A stretch of DNA of 64,000 nucleotides, taken from Arctopsyche grandis (taxonomy: Eukaryota; Arthropoda; Insecta; Trichoptera; Hydropsychidae). The stretch's first letter is position 1; each line of letters opens with the position of its first letter. The position numbers were made by a program, and so were the translations under genes. The notes beneath the pieces were generated by a model, which saw nothing but the letters and a program-made list of their open reading frames with translations, was not told the DNA's origin and did no database searches. Positions 44,931 through 56,699 of this stretch are shown piece by piece. Location: contig NC_135355.1 of assembly GCF_051622035.1 (NCBI RefSeq), positions 1,364,001 to 1,428,000 on the forward strand, read 5' to 3'.

Positions 44931-47900
44931 CTAATCAATAGTAAGAGATCTGAAAACACCCTCTGCACAATAAATGTCTGAATGCGTCGATTCTTTCATA
45001 GTTTGTACATTTTTGATCGAATTGAATCTTGAATTGTGTTCTTTGAATTTTTCTTTGGACGATTGAAGTTTTTCTATCCACTTTGCACTAATTTCTGATA
45101 CACTTTCAGCCTGGCCCTGGTAATCTGAAGGGAGTATGTCCTTCGAAATGTATTCGTGAAGAGTATCTTGCGACGTGTGAATTATAAACTAAAAAATATA
45201 TAATATTCAGTCGCATATACAGTTTTTTTTTTTACTTTAATATATTATATGTGTAAGATATCATACCCTATGCTTCATTTTTTCTTTCATAAACCCCTTT
45301 ATGAATTTAATCGTGGAATAAATGAAGGTCGGCGCGTTTATCACATGAATCTGTTTTAATCTTTGAGGGTAAGCGTTCTGTATAATATCCAGCACTTTCT
45401 TCAGCAACGGACTCAATAGTTTTATCATGAAGGATATTTTTAAATTTTTCACATCGAAAATGTATATGTCTCCGGCGATAGCATGCTCTTGTTCCATTCG
45501 CAACTCGGCTGTTTAAATGTATAAATTAAATCTTAATAAGGCATTTAAAACTACTGCAATCGTAGATATTAATTCCTAAAATACAATACATATTTGCACA
45601 TCGTTACTTTGCATAATTTGTAAACCTCATAAATGTGTTTTGGCCAACATAAATGTATTTTGGCCAACATTTGTTATTTTTTTAGGCATATTTAACCAGG
45701 GCTGTGGAGTCGCTTCAAAATTTACCGACTCTGACTCTGACTTTAAGATCGACTTTTCTTGCCAACGTATAAAATTGTTAGTAATAAAAATAGTGATTTC
45801 CAAAATAAAAAAAATTAAAGCAATTTAAAAAATCACTAAAAATTGATAAGTAGCCTAATTTATTGAATTATTGGTAATGAAATAAATATAAATAAAAAGT
45901 AAGTATATTCATAGTGTATGTGTATGAATTTTTCACACAAAAAAATCAATTCAATAAAAAATTGAGAGCATAAATGAGAATAATAAAATGTATGAGATGG
46001 AGGAAATAATCGGTTTTGGCCACAATACATCAAAATACATGCGATTCAACGATTTTTTTACAATTTAATTCAAATTTTACTAAAGACATTGTTAAATTTG
46101 AATTTATTAGTGTATTTTCTTCAATAAATTTGGAAACTAGTTGACACATACCGTAGTACTATAAAAGAAAATAATAAAAAGGAGTTGAGTCAGTTGATTT
46201 TTTACGACAGCCGAAAGCGAAAAAGTCGAAAATGTTCGTTTACCATGCATACATATGAAAAACGGTTAGTATATATATATCAGTGGCGTGCGGTAAAACT
46301 CTCTCTCCCCCCGTCGTACATCCTCACTTAATTTGCGCGAGCAGGATACATCACGAACAAGAGGAACAGGCTTTTCCTCCCGTATCCTGCGTGCGCACAT
46401 TAAACAAGGCTGTATGACAAAAAGAGATAATTTCACCGCATGCCACTCATATATATATTATATATATACATAGTACCGTTTACCATGCACCCTTTTTTTT
46501 TGATCTTTCGACTTAAGATCTTTCGATTTTCGATCTTTGCCTTCCGATATTTGCTTTTTCGACCTTTTCACTTTCGGTGCCGTGAGGTAGACCCCTAGTT
46601 GACACATACCATAATACTATTCGTTAATAAGAAAATAATGAAAAGGAGTCGGAGTCGGTCAATTTTTTACTACTCCACTTGAAATGCTACGACTCTGCGA
46701 CTCTGCCTCCAATACCACAGCCCTGTATTTAATATTATAGATTTGGTTAATTTCTTATTCTTTACTCATATATTTTTGGTCGGAAACTTTTTCTGGATGT
46801 ACATATTTAAAATGCCGGGAAGATTATATGAATGTTTAAACTTTATATAAAATAAAATTCAAGCTTCAAGCTTGAACTTAAGGCATTTCAGTTGGGTTTG
46901 GTGCAAACGATCGACAAGCGCCAGACAGACTGAACCACAGATTAACTGGACCTTTCGATGTGCACAGATGCAATTATTAAAATTGAGTTGGATCTTTCTG
47001 GCGAGTTCGGCAAGGCAAAATTCGGAACTGAAGTATTAGAAGCACAGAACGTATACAGGGTAGGTATGTCGGGACTTGGGGTAGATTTCGCTTAGTGTAA
47101 GTGCGAGCAGTGCGCACGCATAAGGTACACGTGTCGTTAATCTGTGGTTCACTCTGTCTGGCGCTTGTCGATCGTTTGCACCGCATCGATTTCAGTTATA
47201 TCCTGAAGAAGTTTTAGGAGACTGAAAATATCCTTTTATGCGATTTAATATTTAGAAGGTTTTGCACTTCTTTAATTCTGTTTTATGTACATGTACTATT
47301 TTTACCTAACATTAAAAGTAATCGTATTATATCTTTGAGGTTTGCATCATCATCATCATCACCAATTTTGTGGAAGACCACTCTGTATCCGTCATCTGTG
47401 AGTCGAGGCAATGGTGCATGCTCCCTAAAAGATTATTCAAATTTATCAAACAATTTCTATTATACATCAATGCGCTTATAATAACAGTGGCTTACATGAA
47501 TTTCATAGCAGCTGTTATTCCAGGATCGGTAGGATTCCAATTGTGGTATAGAGTATTGCATTCATTTCTTGTTTTGTAAAACTCGGTCAACTTCTGCTGT
47601 GTCCGGGCAACGTTCTGCTTACAGCCTCTCAAAAACAATGGCAGGAGATAATCATCTGAAAAAGTCATAATATCTATGTATCTGTTGTCTAGGTCTATGT
47701 ATTGTAACATTCAAATTTATTTCACAACTAAATATTATACATGAGCTTGAGAGTACTGCTAGTTTGAATGGTACTCAGAAAATATGTCCAAATAGAAATT
47801 TTCTAGTGGTGATGTTAAGCAAGAGAATATCATAAGAGGTTTTGCATAATCAAAGTTAGTGTTATAGACCAGCATTTCCCAACCTGTGGTACTCGTACCA

Positions 47901-50900
47901 CTTGGTGGTACGCGAAAAAAAATCAGTAATGGCGGACATGCAGGAATGAATGATTTACAATCATAAAAATAGAAATATTTTTTATATCTAATATATAATT
48001 TCGAAAGAGACTTTGTAAGTTTGTATCTTTGTTTGTGAACTTCGAAAACAAAATAAAATTTCCATGACGACAATTCAATTGGTTGAATATTATATTTTTT
48101 TCGATTAAAATATATTTAATAAAAAAACAAATTAATATTTACTATTAGATTCGCCATGTTTAAGCTGTTTATATTACAAATACTGAGCGAAGCCGGGTAA
48201 AACAACTAGTAATTAATAAACATTATCTGTTGATCGATGATCGAAAATCTGGCAATCGATACGTTTTCCTCAGATCCGGCATGGATTTTGGAGTGCCTTT
48301 ATAAATTCACCGCGTTCACGCTCCAATAAATAAATAACTTGAATTTGTCACTTGAGAACAGTTCAATAATAGTCTTTAATGTTGCAGATAAAATTGAAAG
48401 TACATATGTATGATTAGAAAATTAGATTTTTGGAATTTATGTATCGAAAATGATCAAACTGAAGTATTTGAAATTTTACATAATTTCTTATCTGAAAACA
48501 AGAGACGTATGTCTCGGGATATACGTGAAAAAATAATTGAATATTTAATAGGGCTGAAATCGTCTTTTACGCAGTGCTTCCCCAAACCTTGTAGAAGCAA
48601 ACAATTTGACCAAGGAAAAGGAGAACTTGATTGAACTTTCAAATTATTCCATTTAAAAACTGAATTCGAAATAAATAAGGTTATTAATTTTTGGCTAGGT
48701 ATTAGTGAAGAATATGAACAGCTTTATGACATAGCGCTTACATTTCTGTCGCCGTTTACTAGCACTGAACTGGTTGAGAGAGCTTTCTCTTCATATATTT
48801 TAATAAGACAAATATAGAAATTGATTGAATCCAGCTCCAGACTTAAGGGTAAATCTCTCATCATTTGAACCAAATTTAAAAAAACTAAGTACAAGGATCT
48901 CAAAAAATTTGAGATTTAAAAAAAGGAGATTTAATGAAAAAAAAAACATATATGTACTTTGTAATTTTATGTTTTTTTTAAAACAATCAATATTATTTTT
49001 ACTATCAATAATAGAAGTATGTCAAGATAGTAGATAAATATATAATAATATTAAACTTTGAGCATATTAAATTGTGATTTAAAAATTTTCCATAAAATTT
49101 CTTACCAAAACAGATCTACATATTGCGTGTATCCTGTCTTCACATTCCTTACCATGGAAATACTATGTATAATAATTACACTTGCAAAAACAAATTTCAT
49201 GAAATACAATCATTTTTATATGGTAAGTGGTACAAAAATGGTTGGGAAACGCTGTTATAGACGGTCAAGTGTGCTATTGTTTATTTGCATTCAAAATTAG
49301 GACATTTTAATTTCATTTATATGTGTGATTTTGAATAAATCTCCAAACCATGGAATGCTAAATTTGCAGGTAAAATTTTTATAAAAATAGAATTTGACTG
49401 AGATGCTTGAGAAATTTACACAAGTCTGTACATTTTTTTCGTAGCAGAAAACCCAAACAAAAAAGCTAAATTCTTATTCCTTCGCTGTAACAAAAATAAA
49501 ATAAAAGTAACAAATCTTCATTTGTTGATACTTGGTATATAGACAAAGTAAAATGACGGTTTAGTCTGAAATAAATAAATATTCTTTTTACGACATGTTA
49601 CTAAAACACTTAACATGTTATGAAAAAGTATTTATTATTTATTTATTAAGGTAAACATGAGTTGGTTGTGGTAATTTTTCAATTTTTAAGTGGTTAACAA
49701 ATAGTTTTTATCCGTTAGTGATCATCCGAGCCAAAATTCACGAACATGAGTATTTTTTTCTTTCAAATGTTTTGTTATTGAAAAATAGTGGAATTAATTA
49801 TTATATTGGTATATCGACGACTAAATGCTAGCATATGATTTAATGGAGATGCTAAAATCTTAACCATACGGAAACAGCAATGATTCGGCATCTATTATTT
49901 TTTTATATTCCACATTTTGTATGCAAACGATTTTAACGGACACTGCTAGAGATGGTCTCTTCTGGGTTATAAATTATAACTTATAATTACAACATTCGTA
50001 GACATTTCAGAGCTTTTCAATAAATATTTATATATGAATCAGATACTAGTTTCGTTTCATTTTAGAGGCTTCATTGGTGCACTGCAGGTAAACTTATGTG
50101 AATAACTTAAAAAACCGCAGCATAAAATACGGGAAATGCTATTTTATTATATACGGATATATGCACATACGTATTTTGATTCGAAGATATTTAATTTGTG
50201 AATATGTATTTATATTAATGCATTTCAATGTCGTTTAGCTTTGTTTGCATATTCATTTTATCAGGATGAAATATGTACAAATCATTAAATATATGAATAT
50301 TTATGGTAGGTATACACGTCTGATATTTGTATTATAGCAAGATATGTGTCGTATATATAATATCGCTATTCTGTGTGTATGTGTAAGAAAACGCTTAAAG
50401 GTCTGACCGCACTATACGGCCGTCGACTGCTGCAGCACGACACAACACGGCAAAGTTGATACAAAAGGCAACTCTGTCGCGTGACGCGTAGTGCGATATA
50501 TCTCATTCAATTTCATACAAACAATATTTGGCCGCTCGCTGCCGTTCGTATCGCAGACGCATAGAGCGGTCAGACCTTAATAGTCATTTTGATTCGACAT
50601 ATGTATGTACGTCACAGCTAAAAACTGCCAACAAAACGTACTAATATAATACGAACATAATAACAGACCAACAAAAACTATCTATATATGTACATATATA
50701 CATATGTCACAGTGAAATTATATTTCAGTTGAAAATATATGTTCAGTGACGTTTCGGTGAAACCAGTTACATTTTCAGGGTTGGTTTTATTCATTTAAGA
50801 TTAGATTGTTAGGGTTGGTATTATTTATGGGTTAGGATAGGTTAGGTTAAGTAAGGATTGGCCCTATTCATTTAAATTCGGTTGTTAGGGTTAAATGTAT

Positions 50901-51998
50901 AGAGTTAGACGTTGTAAATTCATTGTTTGATACATTTTCACTGCTTGAATTGGTGAAATATTTTTAATCTATATTATATATAATTCTATATCTATAGAAA
51001 ATTTATTTAATTAATTAATTAATTATTTTTTCTATTGATGTTTTGTATTATTTATATGTAGGTAGCTAGTCAGTTTTTACCATTTTTTGCATACTAAAAA
51101 ATTAAATGTAAATATTACATTAAATATATTAAAAAGGTATATGAAAAAAGTACGATGGGGTGCGGTTCGAACACAGAATCGACACATTGCTTTATTTTAA
51201 TCCGTGTATCAAATCCTTTACGAAACCACCCGTTGAAATCAACGGGAACAACACTAGTATTTAATATTATTGAAATACATTTTTATCGCATATATCATTT
51301 CGAAGGAGACTTTGTATGTAAGGTTTGGGTGGGAGAATCGTGACGTTAAATTAAATTAAAAAAAAAAACAAATGAATATTCAAATAAATTTAAATATAAT
51401 AAAGCTATTCAAATAATTTAAATCAAATGTTTACTATTATATTAGCCATATTTAAGCGGTTTATATTACAAATACCGAGCGAAGCCGGGTAAAACCACTA
51501 GTAATATCATATATAATCAGAAATAATAAAAAAAATAAAAGTCTCGCGCTATTTGGATCAACTATAATAACTAAATTATAATCCAAAATTACTGTAAATT
51601 ATTACCTGGACGAAATTTTGATTTAATATCATAAAAATCTTTCTCCCTCTTTAGATAAATAAATATGAAATTGAAATTGGTACTTTTTTTTGAATTTTGC
51701 AAACAAAAAATAGTTTAGGGTTAACAATTTATTTTTTTCAACATTTAATACCTGTAACTATTGGAATTTCAATAAAATCAAATCTCTCCTTTGTAAACAA
51801 TCGTATTCTACTACACGATAGGAATATTATTAAATGTTGTAATTGTTAGCACTTACCATAATCTTTCGGAATATATGATTGATTTTTAATCCAAACTTTC
51901 AAAGTTTCCAAATTTTCTTCAAACTTTCTGTCGTTACCGCCTATTTCAGATTCTATGGCAGCCATTTGTTCTTTAGTTGGTCCGTAAAGGATTGCCAT
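44931..51998 (-). CDS. CRAL-TRIO lipid-binding protein (alpha-tocopherol transfer protein-like)
   Basis: Cytosolic carrier of small hydrophobic ligands, of the retinaldehyde/tocopherol-binding family; the ligand is unknown. Five exons, all in phase: 51998-51857, 47655-47496, 47424-47306, 45508-45267 and 45188-44931; 306 residues, normal length. N-terminus MAILYGPTKEQMAAIES; CRAL-TRIO N helix YLLPLFLRGCKQNVARTQQK; then PLPRLTDDGYRVVF; lipid pocket GDIYIFDVKNL, YPQRLKQIHVINAPTFIYS and FMKEKMKHR; C-terminal DTLHEYISKDILPSDYQG. No signal peptide. A run of five Asp (GDDDDDAN) precedes the pocket. Introns 1 (4.2 kb) and 3 (1.8 kb) carry hAT, K and MITE insertions. This family is expanded in insects, so the exact orthologue cannot be named. 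Confidence 0.9.
45697..46725 (+). mobile_element. hAT-like element K, copy 2, with nested TTTCGA-rich repeat (CRAL-TRIO intron 3)
   Basis: Ends CAGGGCTGTGGAGTCG and CCACAGCCCTG, flanked by TATTTAAC (45689-45696) and TATTTAAT (46726-46733), 7 of 8 matching. The interior 46206-46590 is another repeat shared with 44009-44260. Confidence 0.8.
46894..47182. mobile_element. MITE with ~46-bp inverted ends (CRAL-TRIO intron 3)
   Basis: Left GGTGCAAACGATCGACAAGC (continuing GCCAGACAGACTGAACC) and right its complement ending CGTTTGCACC at 47182. One isolated terminus is in lipase intron 2 (7178-7226). No coding frame of interest. Confidence 0.85.
47871..49254 (+). mobile_element. hAT element (ZBED/Buster-like relic) with exact 8-bp duplication
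   Basis: Ends CAGCATTTCCCAACCTGTGG and GGTTGGGAAACGCTG, flanked by TTATAGAC (47863-47870, 49255-49262). Plus-strand frames give KLDFWNLCIENDQTEVFEIL, SRDIREKIIEYLIGLKSSFT and, after a stop, EYEQLYDIALTFLSPFTSTE then AFSS, matching the C-terminal half of ZBED/Buster-type transposases. It is inactivated by stops. About 47985-48209 is a nested Helitron-like segment. Confidence 0.88.
47985..48209 (+). mobile_element. Helitron-like 3' end nested in hAT element
   Basis: Ends GAGCGAAGCCGGGTAAAAC then AACTAG followed by T, shared with 51420-51501. A GC-rich tail with a CTAG-T terminus is like Helitron 3' ends of insects. The 5' end is not certain. Confidence 0.5.
49263..50398. other. CRAL-TRIO intron 1 sequence, unassigned
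   Basis: AT-rich; no domain, RNA or shared repeat found. Confidence 0.4.
50399..50577. mobile_element. Short MITE with TAA duplication
   Basis: 179 bp, ends AGGTCTGACCGC and GCGGTCAGACCT, flanked by TAA (50396-50398, 50578-50580). Harbinger-like by its 3-bp duplication. Confidence 0.8.
50578..51150. other. Intronic sequence with TTAGGTTAGG runs
   Basis: Around 50770-50900, phrases such as GGTTAGGATAGGTTAGGTTA and TTGTTAGGGTT recur; the same style occurs in the hairpin at 35230-35400. The rest is AT-rich without features. Confidence 0.4.
51155..51501 (+). mobile_element. Helitron-like fragment
   Basis: Shares AAGAGACTTTGTA-like and TTTATATTACAAATACC phrases and the terminus GAGCGAAGCCGGGTAAAACC then ACTAG-T with 47985-48209. 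No helicase coding. Confidence 0.5.
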
Positions 51999-52599
51999 TT
52001 TAGTCCACTACAAAACGAAAAGTTAAACAGACTTTATTGTTGCATATTGATCAAATTTTATATTGCAAAAAATGGACAAGTTTGTAAATTCACACTGCGT
52101 TCGATAGTTGATTGATTTGTTGGCGAGCTAACGCGAGAAATAAACTATTTGCTGATTTTTCGAAGCGACTGAACACAATCAATCTTTAACTGAGACTGAT
52201 CGGCCAATATCGTGAAACCTTGATTTAGAACCAGTTCTCTTGCAAGTTTGCAAAATTTCCTAACTTTATTGGATATGTTCGACCTTGTTCGCACTATGCC
52301 AGTTACGATATTCATTACTTGCCTACTTTACTATGATTATCATCGATAATTGTCATTGTTTCAAGAAAATACAAGAATCATATTTTAAAGTAAATTGATC
52401 AACATCAAGTCAAATCTATACGATAAATATTACACCGAAACCTATGGCATTAATTCCATCGAAAATATTTGGCGATTAGAATTTTTTTTAATTATTTTGG
52501 CAAAAATTCAATGAAAATTTTGAATTTGAAAATTTATTTTATTTTAAAATCTTAAAAAAAAACTTCTATTGATAACTAATTTACTTAATAGTCGAAATA
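51999..52599. other. Upstream region of the CRAL-TRIO gene
   Basis: No TATA box is evident within 100 bp of the ATG at 51998. No other feature supported. Confidence 0.4.
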
Positions 52600-53216
52600 T
52601 AATTTTCCTAAGTGGAATTTTATTTAATTCTCATATAAAGACAATTAAATATATTATCCCTATTTAACTCAATTCAGATTCGTGTAAATACGAGTAAATA
52701 CTAGTACGAGCTTTTAGCTCGCAATTTTACCGATTTAAAATTCAGTACACTTCCAATTAACCCTTTTAAACGAAAACAAAAAATAGTGTGGCCGGAACAC
52801 TATCCCAATAAACATGTTACAATAGAAAAAAAAACTCAATATAAAATAGTATTAACAGTGGGAAAAAATCCCAAGTGAAAATACGTATTTTGACTTTTGA
52901 TTTGAACTTGACGACTACTTGAGAGAGATTTGAAAGTTGAAAAGTTCTACATACAAATGAAAGATAAAATACCCGACTATAGATTCCAATATTCATTTTG
53001 AACAGGAAATTGACAGATTTTGAGACATCGACCGAACAACACCAAGATATAGAAGAATCGCGTGATTTAAAAAACACATATGTACATATATCTCCGAATC
53101 TCCAGCCAATCACCATTTTTTATTACCAGATTCGTGTTCACTGGGCATAGATCTATAAGAAAAGTTATGTATATCTCGTCTCTGAACCAAAAAAAAGTCG
53201 TCATTTATCGAACAGT
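52600..53216 (-). repeat. Single arm of foldback family E, copy 4
   Basis: Reverse complement of the arm at 2721-3225, ending GTCGTCATTTATCGAACAGTG at 53216 next to TAA. Confidence 0.8.
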
Positions 53217-54805
53217 GTAATCATTGAACCCATTGATACATATGTACATGTCGTAATACATACAAATTTAAATTTGTCGATATTGTAATTCCATATCCGA
53301 AATAAATTGAATCATAAACATTTTTTTTTTGTTAGTACATTTATGGAACTCGGCATTCTCTATAAGTTATGAGATTTATTGGTAATGTAATATTATCTTT
53401 GACCATGAAGAAAATGTGTAAAATGTGTACGATCTGTGGGGTCAACGTGGAGAATTCTTGCTCAAGATTTAATATTTTGCTCAGTTTAAAGGGAACGTTT
53501 ATAATGTAAATTATAATGAATAAAGTTCTGCAATCTATTCTAAGCAATTACTAAATATATGTATACTCGAGTTACGTTCATTACTGAACCGGTCATAAAA
53601 TGACGATTATTATACATATACGTAGGATGAATAATACAATATTTAATTAGGTGAGAAGACATGTTATTATTTCCTTGATCCAACTGTACATATTTTACGC
53701 ATTTGTTTGTTTCAATGTCACTGGTTCACTTTTATCATTCACCTGTTTTTGACCTATGAGGGCTCAATGCAACATTAAATTATATAAATATCTTAGCTTT
53801 TCGATTGGCTACCAATTTGAGTGGTTGTAATTGAAAATCTAATGATATAGGACAGCGACTCTAAACAAATTCAGCTAAAAAAAGCATTTAAAGCTTCAAA
53901 TAACTTTAGAGTGCGTTCTATTGCAGGTAATAGTGATAGCCACCTAGTTTTTGAATGTAAGAGTAGATTTTTGTATTCAATATTAGCAAAATTACAGAAA
54001 TCTTTTAGTCTTTCTGTTCTGACAGTGTCTATTCCGCGTCTGCGTGTGATGAATCATTCAGAGTGTGAGAAAATTATCGATTCAAGATAAATTCATTGAT
54101 GCCTGATACACATTTTTTGTCTCCCTTCTACACATAGTTCTCCAGAAAGTATAAGACAGAAACAAATAGTTCAATGTTGAGTATTGTTGCAGTGTTTACC
54201 AGACTATCTGGTCCAGATATTGAATTTTTATTTATAGTTTATGTTAATTCTGAGTTAAAAACTTCTGTACGAATTTAAAAATAGTAAAGTTTGGTGTTGA
54301 AAATTTTAATCACAATACAAATTAACCAGAAAAACAAACAGAAAACCAAAATGTTTAGTTCTGAACAGGACCAAACGACAAGAGAGACTGAACTTTGTCA
54401 CGTTCATTCTTGAAAATATAGTATTTTTACCCCCCCCCCCCCCAATCCCACATCTAGGACATTGTTCTTTCGGTGTCCAAGAAATACATCTGGCAGTCGC
54501 AAAGATAATAGAACATAAAAGACCTAGCGGACTAAAGCTATACCTGCTATCCCGTTATTCCCCCGAATTATAGTACAAGTTGTAACTTGCAACAGCAATC
54601 TACAAGTATACAACAAGACAACTATACATATAATAATACAATATAATTTTTTTGACTCTTATTTCTCTTGGCCGCCTTTATATCTCAGCCACCTGTGTGT
54701 ACATATGGTAGGCTCGGTCCTGCGCACATGTCACTAAATTCTCGATCGTGGAACATCTGACACCTGATTATTCCATCCATCGAGAGTTACACACGCAAAA
54801 TATCA
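53217..54805. other. Unassigned intergenic sequence
   Basis: AT-rich; a run of about 15 C lies at 54429-54444. No domain was recognised in the short frames here. Confidence 0.4.
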
Positions 54806-54809
54806 TACT

Positions 54810-55137
54810 AACAGAATGTGTTGATATCGCCTAAGTACCGCCTTATAAGGGGCAGGTCTCTCAGGACATCTTCGACGTCTGATTTGTTTGCCTATTGTTA
54901 TGGTCACGTACTCGGATATGTATTCCCACGACATTCCATGGTACCATGGTATCGGTCACTTCTGAGAAGGGACCAAATAGCAGCCATTGTTTAGTCTACA
55001 TGCACTTAGAGTCTAGATATAATCCTTGAAACCAATTATAACGGTCGCACAGTGTCAGGGATGCGCCTCAGCTTAATCCGATTGCACTTAACCGGCGGCT
55101 CTTTACTAACCTCTTATTTTAGTATACGTAACAATAT
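54810..55137 (-). mobile_element. LTR family A, truncated
   Basis: Begins at AGAATGTGTTGATATCGCC inside the LTR and ends GTATACGTAACA, followed by ATAT. The 3' portion (AATAAA end) is missing. Confidence 0.75.
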
Positions 55138-55204
55138 TATTTAAAAACATATCTTTCCGATATTATATAATTAAGTGGGTTTGCACAAAAAGCAGATGGT
55201 TATC

Positions 55205-55555
55205 ACTCCTTCCAGCAATTACAAGGATAAGTATGTGGGAGGCGTTGAAAGACTTTTTCTTAAAAGAAGAAAATGCCCCAAAAGCGATAATTGATTTCTG
55301 TAAAAATCCTTTGTCAGAACTTTACACCATGTTTGTACACATTCAAATGTTTTTATTTGAAAAGCAAATTAAAAAGCTTGAAAAGGCTATTACATATAAC
55401 TACAAAAGAAGTAAAACATATCTTAGAAGATACAAAAAAAAAACAACTAATGGAAAGATTAACTAGTAAATTTTTAAAATTAACAAAATTTTCGTGGAAC
55501 ACCTATTCAGGTCCCGTGGAACATAGTTGGGAAACATAATGCGAAACCCTGATCT
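55205..55555 (+). pseudogene. hAT transposase fragment
   Basis: Overlapping frames give WEALKDFFLKEENAPKAIID, LSELYTMFVHIQMFLFEKQI, then in the next frame EVKHILEDTKKKQLMERLTS, resembling the ZBED/hAT region after the central RW motif. A hAT-like end TAGTTGGGAAACATAATGCG follows. Confidence 0.55.
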
Positions 55556-56184
55556 AGTGAAATTAGCGATTTCTAAAGAAATCTTTATGATGAAAGTCAA
55601 ATACATATTGAAAAAGAAAAGATTAGTGTTTTGTTTATTTTAGATGTCAAATTTTCTTCAAAAAATTCGATGTACAATTCGCATTAAAATTTAGTTCGCT
55701 ATCTTCGGCATAGTTTTTTTCGAAATCTCCCAAAAGTACACTATTTTTTAAATTCAACCTCAACTTTACCATTTAATGAAACTATCTATATAGATTTTAA
55801 TGTGACGAAAGTGTATATTTTTTTAAATTCTTTCCGTTAGTTCTTGATAAACCTAAACGCATTATATCATTATGGACTTATATGAGAAGCCGAAAAAAAT
55901 TATTCGAGTTCCGTGAACGACTTACATATTTTATATTTGTGAACGAAGATATCGGTGAACGAACGGTCTGAGAAAGAGATGGCCGTATACGTAATGCCTG
56001 GAGCGCGTCCTCGGTTTACGGAAATTCTGTGAACGAGTTGTCAGGTAACCGAACCGAGCCGTTGGTCAACTTTCTTGTACTGCACATTTTCAATGCACAA
56101 ATAAAGAACAAACTCTAACTGAATACGGACATAAATAATATTCTTAGTTCAAACTTCAATATTGTGATCTTGAGATAATATAAA
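55556..56184. other. Intergenic, with a partial TIR-element end
   Basis: Positions 55960-56050 match the right end of the element at 17229-17905. The rest is AT-rich without features. Confidence 0.5.
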
Positions 56185-56392
56185 CGGTTCGGTGATTATT
56201 GGTCACAAAGCACTCGTCACAAATTCACTAAAATCTCTATAACGGAACATCTGGCAGCCGAAAAGTCCATCACTTTAACGATAACTATCATACTAACGAG
56301 AACTTGAGTGCCAAATATTGTGTATTCGCGATTTTTATGGGAAAAATTGTATTTGTAACTTCCGCAATGTGACGAATAATCCAATTACCAAT
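56185..56392. repeat. MITE-like GTCAC repeat, copy 2
   Basis: Same 207-bp unit as 314-520, from CGGTTCGGTGATTA to AATCCAATTACC. Confidence 0.65.
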
Positions 56393-56699
56393 ATAAACAT
56401 ACTAAAATCACATGTACGTAATGATAATGTAACATCCCCCATATAATCCATGGTGTTCAGACCAATTCTATCATGGTCGGCTTGGGTGCTAACGACTCGC
56501 CTGTCGTGATCACAAAATTTCCGTAGCAGCGCGCGATCCACTGAGTGCGCTTTGTCCCTTTCCAACTGAAAGGTTCAAAAAAAAAAATACGCACTTGCTG
56601 TAGTAACGCGGGAAGCATTCAATTTTTTCGTCTAAAGTCTCTATACACTCTCTATTTTAAATTTTATATAATTGTGACAACATGCCAGTCATCTCAATT

